In this document: piece after piece, positions 49,723 to 58,429 of the stretch
How the letters are laid out: the number at the start of each line of letters is the position of its first letter
Numbering within the stretch: the stretch's first letter is position 1
NCBI RefSeq assembly: GCF_014930455.1
Contig: NZ_JAAIYO010000009.1
Coordinates: 186,001 to 250,000 of the forward strand
DNA length: 64,000 nucleotides
DNA from: Corallococcus soli
GTDB taxonomy: Bacteria > Myxococcota > Myxococcia > Myxococcales > Myxococcaceae
Direction: 5' to 3'
The notes under the pieces: model-generated
Database searches by the model: none
What the model saw: the letters and a program-made list of their open reading frames with translations, nothing else
What the model was told of the DNA's origin: nothing
Made by a program: the position numbers and the translations under genes

Positions 49723-52200
49723 TCAGGCGTCCACCAACCCCGGGAAGAAAATCTCGCAGTCGCCAGGAGTGACTTCCCCCACGAGGGCTGAACCCGCGGC
49801 CCCCATGGTGCCGGACGTCATGGAGCCATCCGGAAGCTTCATGTCGAACTTCAGCCCCGACAGCGCGGAGGGATCCGCGACCTCGAAGTCCGCCTTCACG
49901 GAGCGTTTGAGCTTCGCTTCCTCCAGGGCCTTGATCTCCTGGTGCTTGACGGACTTGTCTTGGAGCGAGCCGGCGGCCTCCAGTTTGATCTTGCTTCCCT
50001 TGAACTTGATGTCCGAGCCGTCAAGGGTGAGCGTCTTGGCGAAGAACTTCACGTTCCCGCCCTTCTCCATGCTGAGGATGAGCTTGCCATTGACGACGAG
50101 GGACATCTTGTCGGCCTGGAGACTGAATTGCTTCGAAAGCCAGGCGGTGCCTTCCTTCACCTTCAGCTCCGACCCACCCTTCACATCGTCCTTGAGATCC
50201 TTGCCTACGGTCAGCTGCATCGCGCCCTTGATCTCCGTCTGGAAGTCGCCTCCCACCTTGGCCGCGCGATCTTCCCCCACGGACTCCTGACGGCTTCCGA
50301 CAACGTATTCGGAGCGCAGGCCACCGACCTCTTCAAGCCGCGCGCCGCCCGTGGCTTCGTTGTAGGCGAGTGCCACATTGACTGACAGACACCCGCCGAC
50401 GCTGACCGCCTTGGCGGCGCCGACGTTCTCCATCGCCCCCTGACGGACATTGATGAGCAGCCCCCCGCCCACCGTCACGGACTGGTTGCCCTCCACCGAC
50501 TCGTCGTGGCTGCCCTGGGTGGTGGTGGTGCGGTTCTTGTGCACCTGGAGCGTCTGGTTGCCTTCGACGACACTGAAGTCCTTCAGGAGCACGGAGAGGA
50601 GCTGATGCCCCTCCACGGTGCGCGCCCGGTCCTTCTTCACCAGCAGGTCCTCGAAGGCCCGCACCTCCTGGTCCTTGTCGTTCTCCGTGACCAGGTCCTG
50701 GTCCTTCTGCGCGTGGTGGAAGACCTCCTCCTGGCCCTTGGCGTCCTCGAAGCGCAGCTCGTTGAAGCCGTCGCTGCCCTTGCTGGAGGCGCTCTTGTGG
50801 GTGCTCTTCGTCTTCTCGTCCGGCAGCGCGTAGGGCGTCGCGTTGGCGCCGTTGTAGACGGAGCCCGCGACCAGCGGCCGGTCGGGGTCGCCCTCCAGGA
50901 AGCGCACCACCACCTCCTGCCCGATGCGCGGCAGGACGAGCGCGCCCCACGCGGGGCCGCCCAGCGCCTGGCTGGTGCGCACCCAGCAGGACGCCTTGTC
51001 GTCCCGCTGGCCCTCCCGGTCCCAGTGGAACTGGACCTTGATGCGGCCGTGCGCGTCGGTGTGGATCTCCTCGCCCGCCGGGCCCACCACCTGCGCCGTC
51101 TGGAGGCCGGTGATGCGGTGCCGGGGCGTGAGCCGCCGGGGCCGGAAGGGCACGCTCGCGGGCATCAGCTGGAACTGGTTGCGGTACAGCCCGCCCAGCG
51201 CCTCGCGCCCCCCGTGGGTCTCCGGCTGGCCGCCATGGTGCACCACCTTCACCACGACGTAGCGCCCCTCATGCGTGCCGTCGTCCTCCACCTGCAACAG
51301 GTGCCCGGAGGTGAGGCGCGGACAGACGCCCTCCCCTTCGAGCGTCAGGGACGCCTGCGTGGCCTCCTGGATGCGCACCCGGGCCGCCGCCTTGCCCGTG
51401 CCCGTCGCCACGTACCCGCCGGGATAGTCGTACAGCTCCAGCGCCTCCAGGCCCTCGGAGGACTTCGACCTGCCGGACACGTCCAGCGAGGGCTTCTCGA
51501 AGTCGAAGTCCTTCAGGTGCACCGCGCCGGGGCGGAGCCTGCGCACGCGCCGCAGGTCCGTGAGGTATTCGCCCGTCTCCACCCGCCCGTCCTCGTCCCG
51601 CAGGGGCAGCGCCGCGCCACCGGGAGGGGCCGCATGGACGCTGGGGGCATCTCCCAGCACCAGGACGTGACCGTCCTCCGAGTGCTCGAAGAAGTAGAAG
51701 ATGCCCTCCCACTCCATGAGGCGACTGAGGAAGTCGAAGTCCGTCTCGCGGTACTGGGTGCAGTACTCACGCGGGGCGTGGCCTTCGTGCAGGCTGACCC
51801 GCACCTCCACCCCGCCGGCGGTGAGGACGTCCTTGAGGATGTCCGGCACGGACTGGCCCTGGAAGATGCGGCTGCGCTTCACCTGGGTGAGGCGCCACAG
51901 CGCGGGCACGATGCGCGCGCGGTAGCGCCAGCGCCCCCCGTGCAGGCCCAGCGACTCCACCGCGCGCACCACGCCGTGCACGTGGCGCGGCGTTCCACCG
52001 GGCTGGGCCACGGTCAGCAGCGCCTCCGCTCCCACCAGGGGCGCGGTGTCCAGCGACTCGGGCGCCAGGGGCGCGAAGTCCACGCTGAAGTCGTAGAGGC
52101 GGCTCAGGCCCTCCTCGCCCTTCAGCCGTTCGACGACGAGCGATTCGGCTTCAAGGGCTCCCACCCGCAGGGTGAAGGCGGGTGATTTGGCGTTGGGCAT
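49723..52200 (-). CDS. vgrG: VgrG, type VI secretion tip protein
   Basis: 825-aa spike protein. The N-terminal gp27-like base (LRVGALEAESLVVERLKGEEGLSRLYDF; TQYRETDFDFLSRLMEWEGI) is followed by the gp5 OB-fold and needle entry (DAHGRIKVQFHWDRE; CWVRTSQALGGPAWGALVLPRIGQEVVVRFLEGDPDRPL). Then comes a long beta-helix (DUF2345-like) with EGNQTLQVHKNRT-type repeats. A C-terminal extension of roughly 90 residues ends in a small TTR/carboxypeptidase-regulatory-like fold (TPGDCEIFFPGLVDA), likely the adaptor holding the effector. The last part of the gene looks lower in GC than the first, fitting swap of effector ends. It heads the VgrG-lipase-immunity operon. No other T6SS structural genes are in the window. 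Confidence 0.93.
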   Translation of the reverse strand: MPNAKSPAFTLRVGALEAESLVVERLKGEEGLSRLYDFSVDFAPLAPESLDTAPLVGAEALLTVAQPGGTPRHVHGVVRAVESLGLHGGRWRYRARIVPALWRLTQVKRSRIFQGQSVPDILKDVLTAGGVEVRVSLHEGHAPREYCTQYRETDFDFLSRLMEWEGIFYFFEHSEDGHVLVLGDAPSVHAAPPGGAALPLRDEDGRVETGEYLTDLRRVRRLRPGAVHLKDFDFEKPSLDVSGRSKSSEGLEALELYDYPGGYVATGTGKAAARVRIQEATQASLTLEGEGVCPRLTSGHLLQVEDDGTHEGRYVVVKVVHHGGQPETHGGREALGGLYRNQFQLMPASVPFRPRRLTPRHRITGLQTAQVVGPAGEEIHTDAHGRIKVQFHWDREGQRDDKASCWVRTSQALGGPAWGALVLPRIGQEVVVRFLEGDPDRPLVAGSVYNGANATPYALPDEKTKSTHKSASSKGSDGFNELRFEDAKGQEEVFHHAQKDQDLVTENDKDQEVRAFEDLLVKKDRARTVEGHQLLSVLLKDFSVVEGNQTLQVHKNRTTTTQGSHDESVEGNQSVTVGGGLLINVRQGAMENVGAAKAVSVGGCLSVNVALAYNEATGGARLEEVGGLRSEYVVGSRQESVGEDRAAKVGGDFQTEIKGAMQLTVGKDLKDDVKGGSELKVKEGTAWLSKQFSLQADKMSLVVNGKLILSMEKGGNVKFFAKTLTLDGSDIKFKGSKIKLEAAGSLQDKSVKHQEIKALEEAKLKRSVKADFEVADPSALSGLKFDMKLPDGSMTSGTMGAAGSALVGEVTPGDCEIFFPGLVDA

Positions 52201-52341
52201 GGATTTCCCCCGTCAGTGCAAGGCCAGCGACGGAAAGGAATATCATACCCCCAGTGTGAAAGCCCTTCACCTCCGCGCCTGCGAATGCCTGTCGTCCAGA
52301 CACCCACAGGCTGAAGGCAGCGGCGCCCCCAGCACCGCCCG

Positions 52342-52809
52342 CTACCGCCCGAGCCGGGCCGCCAGCTCCAGCCGGGCCGCGACGGCCAGCGCGTCCGCGC
52401 GGTTGTTCTCCACGTCGTCCGAGTGGCCGCGCACCCAGTGCCAGGAGACCTCATGGGTGCGGACGGCCTCCAACAGCTCGCGCCAGAGGTCCGCGTTGGA
52501 CACGGCCTTCCTGTCGGACGTGCGCCAGCCATTGCCCTGCCACTTGTCCAGCCACTTCGCCTCGAAGGCGTTGCACACGTACTTCGAGTCGGTGAACACC
52601 TGGACGCGGCACGGCATCTTCAGGGCCTTCAGCGCCACGAGCGCCGCGGTCAGCTCCATCCGGTTGTTGGTGGAGTCCGCCTCGGAGCCCTGGAGCTCCT
52701 TGCGGTAGGCCTTGCGCTCCGGGGCGATGAGGATGGCCCCCCAGCCGCCCAGGCCGGGGTTCGGTGAACAGGCACCGTCGCAGTAGATGTGGACGAGGGG
52801 GAGCGACAT
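52342..52809 (-). CDS. rnhA: Ribonuclease HI
   Basis: 155-aa RNase H type 1, which cleaves RNA in RNA-DNA hybrids. The four carboxylates are visible: Asp in HIYCDGACSPNP, Glu in NNRMELTAAL, Asp in VFTDSKYVCNAF and Asp in NNRADALAV, plus GWRTSDRK and WHWVRGHSDD. Length and motif spacing are normal for bacterial rnhA. It is a housekeeping gene next to the effector island. Confidence 0.95.
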   Translation of the reverse strand: MSLPLVHIYCDGACSPNPGLGGWGAILIAPERKAYRKELQGSEADSTNNRMELTAALVALKALKMPCRVQVFTDSKYVCNAFEAKWLDKWQGNGWRTSDRKAVSNADLWRELLEAVRTHEVSWHWVRGHSDDVENNRADALAVAARLELAARLGR

Positions 52810-52833
52810 CGAACGCGCACCCTACCCCGGGCC

Positions 52834-54471
52834 TCAGGGGATGACGATGCGCGAGTGCAGGCCCCGGCCGTCGTAGGCCGCCGCGCCGCAGCGGGCATGC
52901 GCCCAGTCCCCATTCACCGCCGAGCAGATGCGGAAGGCCTGGATGTTGGACGGGGCCACGTTGATGCCCGGCGTGTCGCAGCGCCCCTGGTAGGTCCAGG
53001 CCAGGCTCTTGTTGACGGACGTCACCCCGATGCAGGGGCCAATCCACGCGCCGGTGTCGCGCCGCTGCACGTCGATGGAGTACTGCGCGGTCGTCTGCAG
53101 CTCGTTCCACTCCAGGTCCACGAACGGCGTGAAGCCCCCCGGCAGCTCCAGGGAGACGTCGTCGGAGATGCCGTCATACGCCTTCTCCACGAACGCACCC
53201 CAGGCGCCGTTGACGGCATAGAAGATGCGGAAGGCGGCGATGTCCCCCTTCGTCACCACGCGGTCCCCCGCGCTGCGGCACACGCCGTCGAAGACCGTCT
53301 TGTTCGACTGCCCCAGGAGCGCCACGGAGCTGCACGGCCCCACCACCGACCCGTCCCGCAGCACGACGTCCAGCGAGTAGCTGTAGCCGTTGAGCTTGTT
53401 CCAGCGGACGCTCACCTGGTTGAGGGAGGTCATCGCGCCGTCGGGCTTGAAGCCGACGCGCTGCTTGTACGTGCTGCGCGAGGTGAGGTTGCCCGCGGTG
53501 TCGAAGGCCCCGACATGGAAGACATTGAAGTACTCCCCCCGGCGCTCGACGATGACGTTGTGGCCGTGGCTCTGCACCAGCTTGCCGGCGGAGTTGCGCA
53601 GCGGCAGGGAGAGCCGCCGCACCGCGCGCGCCCGCGTGAGCTGGGGGATGGAGTCCGCCATCACGTAGGACATGGCGTACTGGCTGTTGTACCAGCCGGT
53701 GCTGAAGAGCAGGTAGTAGCGGCCGTCGCGCTTGAAGACTTCCGGCGCCTCGTTGATGCCCTCATCGTGCGCGGGCGTCGCGAACACGGCCGGGCCCGCG
53801 TGGTTGTAGACGGTGCCGGGGGCGGCGGTGTTGAAGGAGGAGATGTTGTTGCCCCGGTCGAACCAGACATAGAAGAACCAGCGGGCTGACGTGTCGTTGT
53901 ATGTCGCCGCGTCGATGCGGATGTTCCGGTTGCAGCCCTGCGGCAGGCAGCCCGGGGCCGTGGAGGTGCGCGGCAGCGTCGTGTTGGCGTTGAGCGGCTG
54001 GGGCGCGCCGAAGAGGAGGTTCACGTCGGACGCCGTGGCGACGAAGGTCGTCACGTCCTGGTTCGCCGGCGGACAGGCCGCGCCGTTGGGCACCCGGTGC
54101 GCGGAGAAGTGGAGCTGGTAGGCGCCGTTGGACTTGTTGAGGTCCGGCGCCCACAGGAAGCAGTAGTCGTAGGTGGGGTCGGCCAGCGAAGGGTCGTAGG
54201 CGCGCTTGAGGCGGAACGTCGTGAGGTCGTTCGTCTCGTAGATGGGCAGCTGCTGACCGTTGCCGGTGCCGGACAGGAAGAACAGGTCGTCGTTCTCCTT
54301 GAGGACGTCCGGGTCCGCCAGCCCCGGCACCAGCAGCGTCCGCGCGGTGTCACCCACCGCCAGCGTCGCGGCCGACACGGCCTCCTCCGGCGCGGGGACC
54401 GGCCCGCCTCCACACCCGACGACGCCCGCGAAGAGCGTGGACATCCACCTGCCAACACGAACGGATTTCAT
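52834..54471 (-). CDS. GH43-like beta-propeller secreted lipoprotein
   Basis: 545 aa. Signal with TLFAGVVGCGG lipobox. The catalytic part resembles five-bladed GH43/GH62-type propellers: PGLADPDVLKEND (base Asp), LWAPDLNKSNG (Asp), INEAPEVFKRDGRYYLLFS (acid Glu). The C-terminal 180 residues hold two similar beta-rich repeats (GPCSSVALLGQSNKTVFDGVC; GPCIGVTSVNKSLAWTYQG) likely to bind carbohydrate. Function probably arabinan or xylan side-chain hydrolysis, or glycan binding; substrate not determinable. Confidence 0.8.
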   Translation of the reverse strand: MKSVRVGRWMSTLFAGVVGCGGGPVPAPEEAVSAATLAVGDTARTLLVPGLADPDVLKENDDLFFLSGTGNGQQLPIYETNDLTTFRLKRAYDPSLADPTYDYCFLWAPDLNKSNGAYQLHFSAHRVPNGAACPPANQDVTTFVATASDVNLLFGAPQPLNANTTLPRTSTAPGCLPQGCNRNIRIDAATYNDTSARWFFYVWFDRGNNISSFNTAAPGTVYNHAGPAVFATPAHDEGINEAPEVFKRDGRYYLLFSTGWYNSQYAMSYVMADSIPQLTRARAVRRLSLPLRNSAGKLVQSHGHNVIVERRGEYFNVFHVGAFDTAGNLTSRSTYKQRVGFKPDGAMTSLNQVSVRWNKLNGYSYSLDVVLRDGSVVGPCSSVALLGQSNKTVFDGVCRSAGDRVVTKGDIAAFRIFYAVNGAWGAFVEKAYDGISDDVSLELPGGFTPFVDLEWNELQTTAQYSIDVQRRDTGAWIGPCIGVTSVNKSLAWTYQGRCDTPGINVAPSNIQAFRICSAVNGDWAHARCGAAAYDGRGLHSRIVIP

Positions 54472-54540
54472 GAGCCCTCTCCTTCAGACCAATAAATCTA
54501 GGATTTCTAGAAATATCAGGACAAAGGCGAGAGGGCGACC

Positions 54541-56199
54541 TCAGTCGTCCCGCGAGGGGGAGGGGGGCATCTCCGTGTTGTAGATGTTGATGGAGCCGTC
54601 ATCGATGGACTTCTTCGAGCCGAACACCATCGTCTGGGCTTGCGGCGGGAACACCGGGTTGGGGACATGCATGCCGGAGGCCTTCCAGTAGTGACCGAAG
54701 GCGTTCGTGGGCAGGATGAGCTTCGTCCCCAGCGCCGTCGACGCATCCTCCAGCACCATGGAGCAGGTGCGGCAGGGGGTCTTCACGCCGCCCACGAACG
54801 CGGGGAGCACGTCGCTCAGGATGCCTGCACCGTCGAGCGCCATCAGGATGGGGTGGAAGAGCTCCTCGGCGTGGATCTTCTTCTTCGTGAAGTAGGTGTC
54901 GCCCTCCCCCTTCGTCCGCGCCTTGGGCAGGACCACGTAGACCTTGCCGGCGACCACCGGGGACGTCACCGACCAGTGCCTGAACCCCTCCTGGGTCGCG
55001 CTCTTCGCGACGACCAGCTCCTGGATGTCCGGGGACCCGAGCGTCAGCGACGCCTGGAGCTCGCTGAACACGTACTCCCACTTGAACCGGAAGTAGTCCG
55101 GGTACTTCCCGCTGCTGAATTCGGCCTGGTACACGGGGAGCTTCGCCGTGTGCTCCTTGCCGAAGTTGCGCATCGCCGTGACGTAGGTCCCGGTCGACGT
55201 GCCCCCCAGGTTGACCTGCGCCAGGAAGGCCCTGACGGAGCCTTCCTTCTTGAGCGCGGCCAGCAGGCTGGTGGAGAACGCGAGGTTGTTGGTCGACAGG
55301 AAGAGGGAGCCCCCGGCCCACATGGCCTGGAGCTCCACCGGGTTGTTGCCGTCCCCGCCGCCGTTGAACTCCACCACGTACAGGAGCGAGCAGAGCCTGC
55401 GCAGGAAGGAGTTGGGGCCCAGCTCCCGGTAGTCCCACTGGACGCTCCGGTCGACGAGCTTCGCCGCGTTGACCACCGTGGGCGCCGACTTGTTCATCTT
55501 CGGATAGAGCGTCTTGCCCACCTTCTCCGTGGATGACAGGTCATTCTTGTAGGTCTGGAGGGAGACCACCGTGCCGTCGTGAAGCTCGGTCTTCAGCGGG
55601 TTCTTCTTGTCCGACAGCGTCCCGTACTTCGTCTTGTACTTCTCCCGGAACCGCTTCTTGTCCTGATACAGGGCCTCGCTCTTCGCCAGCAGGGCGTTGG
55701 AGGCCGTGGGCCCGAAGACGACCTCCTGGGGGTGCTCGTCCGCGCCGTCCAGGAAGAGCGCCAGGCTCCGCTTCTTGCCCTTGCCACCGCCAGGCATCTC
55801 CTCCAGGGCGGCCTGCTCCAGGCCGTCCGGGTCCGCGTAGAGGTCCAGGTCCTCCCGGTCGCGCTTGCCCAGGATGCCCACCTCCTTGCGCTTCGCCATC
55901 CGAGGCGCGTTGCCCGCCACCCGCGGCTTGACCAGGAAGACCGCGTCGGATTGGTGGCACTTCGGGCACGTGGGCCTGGCGCCCTTGAGCGTCGGATAGT
56001 CGGAGGAGGTGCACAGCCCGGAGGTGTGGTCGCACCGCTTGCAGTGCCAGGTGAAGTAGTTGACGGACCGCGTCTCCACGATGCTGTCGCCGTGCTTCGT
56101 GGTGCACGGGCCGCACTTGGGGACCTCGGCGGGCCGCTCACCCTGCGTGAAGAGGTCACTGACCTTCTTGCAGGTCTTGCACTCGAAGTAGAAGAACAT
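54541..56199 (-). CDS. Zinc-ribbon protein with C-terminal deaminase-type motif
   Basis: 552 aa. The N-terminal 85 residues contain paired CxxC knuckles (CKTCKK ... CGPC; CKRCD ... CPKC), i.e. zinc ribbons. Near residues 100-130 there is a nuclear-localisation-like basic/acidic stretch (KRKEVGILGKRDRED). The C-terminal 115 residues have HAEE (His443, Glu445) and, 30 residues on, TPCRTCSMVLED (Cys476, Cys479). This is the zinc signature of cytidine-deaminase-superfamily folds (HxE ... PCxxC), the pattern seen in many polymorphic toxin deaminases. No signal peptide or obvious immunity gene is adjacent. The middle region is unlike anything I know. It might be a toxin, an editing enzyme or a defence protein; experimentally open. 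Confidence 0.72.
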   Translation of the reverse strand: MFFYFECKTCKKVSDLFTQGERPAEVPKCGPCTTKHGDSIVETRSVNYFTWHCKRCDHTSGLCTSSDYPTLKGARPTCPKCHQSDAVFLVKPRVAGNAPRMAKRKEVGILGKRDREDLDLYADPDGLEQAALEEMPGGGKGKKRSLALFLDGADEHPQEVVFGPTASNALLAKSEALYQDKKRFREKYKTKYGTLSDKKNPLKTELHDGTVVSLQTYKNDLSSTEKVGKTLYPKMNKSAPTVVNAAKLVDRSVQWDYRELGPNSFLRRLCSLLYVVEFNGGGDGNNPVELQAMWAGGSLFLSTNNLAFSTSLLAALKKEGSVRAFLAQVNLGGTSTGTYVTAMRNFGKEHTAKLPVYQAEFSSGKYPDYFRFKWEYVFSELQASLTLGSPDIQELVVAKSATQEGFRHWSVTSPVVAGKVYVVLPKARTKGEGDTYFTKKKIHAEELFHPILMALDGAGILSDVLPAFVGGVKTPCRTCSMVLEDASTALGTKLILPTNAFGHYWKASGMHVPNPVFPPQAQTMVFGSKKSIDDGSINIYNTEMPPSPSRDD

Positions 56200-56333
56200 C
56201 GCCCCTCGGATGCTCCCTGCATGGGCTCGAACCCGTCAAGCCGGCCCCCCTCCCGGGAGACCTGCCTGCCCGGGCGCCGACACTGGGACGAACGGCCTTT
56301 GACGGTCTGGCCGCGATCCGCTATACCAAATGC

Positions 56334-56352
56334 GATAATGATTATCAAAATC
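56334..56352. promoter_or_regulatory. Fur box
   Basis: GATAATGATTATCAAAATC closely matches the Fur consensus (GATAATGATAATCATTATC), in a strongly AT-rich island upstream of the iron ABC transporter operon. It predicts iron-repressed expression of the genes at 56389-60145. Confidence 0.85.
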
Positions 56353-56388
56353 ATTTGATATCAGTGATTAGTCTGGATTGAAAGACCC

Positions 56389-57402
56389 GTGAGCACCTCC
56401 CCCCGGCGTGTCCCCCCCCTCCTCGCGGCCGCGTGTGGCGTCGCCGTGGTCGCGCTCGCCGTCCTGGGCCTGCGGGCCTCGCGCACCACCCCGGACGTCC
56501 CGGAAGCGGCCACGCCCGCCGCGTCAGCCCCCGCGGCGGCCGCGGGCCGCACCTTCACCCATGGCCAGGGCAGCACCGTGGTGGCGGAGCACCCGAAGCA
56601 GGTGGTGGTCTTCGACCTGGCGGCGCTGGACACGCTGGACGCGCTGGGCGTGGACGTCCAGGGGGTGGCGGGGGAGTACTTCCCCGGCCAGCTGGCGAAG
56701 TACGCGGACGTGAAGAAGTACCCCCGGTACGGGACCCTGTTCGAACCCGACTACGAGGCGCTCCACGCCGCGCGGCCCGACCTCATCATCACCGGCGGTC
56801 GCTCCAGCGCGCGCTACTCGAAGCTGAAGGACATCGCGCCCACCATCGATCAGCCCACGGACGACGCGCACTACCTGGCCACCATGACGGCCAACACGGA
56901 GCGGCTGGCGGCGGTGTTCGGCAAGGAGGAGAAGGGCCGGGCGCTGCTGGCGGACCTGCGCCAGTCCATTGAAGCCCTGAAGAAGACCACCGCGACGCGG
57001 GGCCGGGGGCTCGTCGTGCTGACCACGGGCGGGCGGATGACGGCCTATGGCCCGGGCTCCCGCTTCGGGGTGCTGCACGAGGGCTTCGGCATCCCGCCCG
57101 CGGCCCCGGCGCTCAAGGCGTCCCTGCATGGGGAGGCCATCGGGTCGGAGTTCATCCTGGAGACCAACCCGGACTGGCTGTTCGTCATCGACCGTGACGC
57201 GGCCATCGGCGAGGGGGGCGGTGCCCAGCGGCTGCTCGACAACGAGCTGGTGCACCAGACGGCGGCCTGGAAGCGGGGGCAGGTCGTCTACCTGGAGCCG
57301 GCCAACACCTACCTCATTGGCGGGGGCATCCAGTCGGTGCGGCGCCTGATGGAGCAGATCTCGGATGTCTATGCACAGCCTCGACAGCCCCCCGCTCCCT
57401 GA
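56389..57402 (+). CDS. Iron-siderophore ABC transporter substrate-binding protein
   Basis: 337 aa from GTG 56389, 37 bp after a Fur box. The N-terminal hydrophobic stretch (LLAAACGVAVVALAVLGL) is followed by an Ala/Pro linker and a class III periplasmic binding fold: KQVVVFDLAALDTLDALGV, YPRYGTLFEPDYEALHAARPDLIIT, FILETNPDWLFVID. It resembles FatB/CeuE-like siderophore-binding proteins. The Cys in the hydrophobic stretch is not in a clear lipobox, so it may be an uncleaved anchor. Last codons overlap the first permease by 38 nt, indicating one operon. Confidence 0.9.
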   Translation: MSTSPRRVPPLLAAACGVAVVALAVLGLRASRTTPDVPEAATPAASAPAAAAGRTFTHGQGSTVVAEHPKQVVVFDLAALDTLDALGVDVQGVAGEYFPGQLAKYADVKKYPRYGTLFEPDYEALHAARPDLIITGGRSSARYSKLKDIAPTIDQPTDDAHYLATMTANTERLAAVFGKEEKGRALLADLRQSIEALKKTTATRGRGLVVLTTGGRMTAYGPGSRFGVLHEGFGIPPAAPALKASLHGEAIGSEFILETNPDWLFVIDRDAAIGEGGGAQRLLDNELVHQTAAWKRGQVVYLEPANTYLIGGGIQSVRRLMEQISDVYAQPRQPPAP

Positions 57403-58429
57403 GTCGGGCACCTTCGCCAGACGCGCCCCCCCCCGCTCCGTCGTGGCCACGGAGCCGGCGCTCGCCGTGCCGCGCCTGCTCGTGGCCGTCCTCGCGGTGC
57501 TGGTGCTCGCCGGACTCAGCCTGCTGATTGGCGTGAGCCAGGTGACGTGGGACACGCTCTTCGCGGCCGGAGCGGACGACCGGGCCGTGCAGGTGCTGGT
57601 CATCAGCCGCGTGCCGCGCACCCTGGCCCTGATGCTCTCGGGCATGGCGCTGGGCGTGGCCGGCCTCATCCTGCAGATGCTCGCGCGCAACCGCTTCGTG
57701 GAGCCCTTCACCGCGGGCACCGCGGAGTCCGCCAGCCTGGGCATCCTCGCCGTCACCGTGCTGGCGCCCGACCTGCCCGTGCTGGCCAAGACGCTGGTGG
57801 CCGCGGGCTTCGCGCTGGCGGGCACGGCGCTGTTCCTGCTCATCCTGCGGCGCATCCCACTGCGCTCGGCGCTCGTGGTGCCGCTGGTCGGGCTGGTGCT
57901 GGGGGCCATCTTCGACGCGGCGACGACGTTCTTCGCCTACCGCTTCAACCTGCTCCAGTCGCTGTCGGCCTGGACGACGGGGGACTTCTCCAGCGTCATG
58001 CGCGGGCGCTATGAGCTGCTGTGGAGCGCCTTCGTCCTCACGGGCATCGCCTACGTCGTCGCGGACCGCTTCACGGTCGCCGGCATGGGCGAGGCCTTCA
58101 CCACCAACCTGGGCCTGAACCACCGCCGCATCGTCGCGCTGGGGCTGGCCCTGGTCGCGATGGTCACCGCCATGGTGGTGGCCACCGTGGGGATGATTCC
58201 GTTCATCGGGCTCATCGTGCCGAACCTGGTCAGCCTGCTGCTGGGCGACAACGCGCGGCGCTCCATCCCGTGGGTGGCGGTGATGGGCGCGGGCTTCGTG
58301 CTGCTCTGTGACATCGTCGGGCGGGTGGTGCGCTACCCGTATGAGATCCCCGTCGGCACCGTGGCGGGCGTGGTGGGCAGCCTCATGTTCCTCCACCTGC
58401 TGCTCAGGCGGGATGCCCGTGTGGGCTAG
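57365..58429 (+). CDS. FecCD-type iron-siderophore permease 1
   Basis: 354-aa permease with about nine hydrophobic segments and FecCD motifs (ISRVPRTLALMLSGMALGVAG; TAESASLGI; GMIPFIGLIVPNLVSLLLG). Imports ferric siderophore across the inner membrane with the second permease and the ATPase. Overlaps the binding protein gene (38 nt) and the next permease (17 nt). Confidence 0.93.
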   Translation: MSMHSLDSPPLPESGTFARRAPPRSVVATEPALAVPRLLVAVLAVLVLAGLSLLIGVSQVTWDTLFAAGADDRAVQVLVISRVPRTLALMLSGMALGVAGLILQMLARNRFVEPFTAGTAESASLGILAVTVLAPDLPVLAKTLVAAGFALAGTALFLLILRRIPLRSALVVPLVGLVLGAIFDAATTFFAYRFNLLQSLSAWTTGDFSSVMRGRYELLWSAFVLTGIAYVVADRFTVAGMGEAFTTNLGLNHRRIVALGLALVAMVTAMVVATVGMIPFIGLIVPNLVSLLLGDNARRSIPWVAVMGAGFVLLCDIVGRVVRYPYEIPVGTVAGVVGSLMFLHLLLRRDARVG

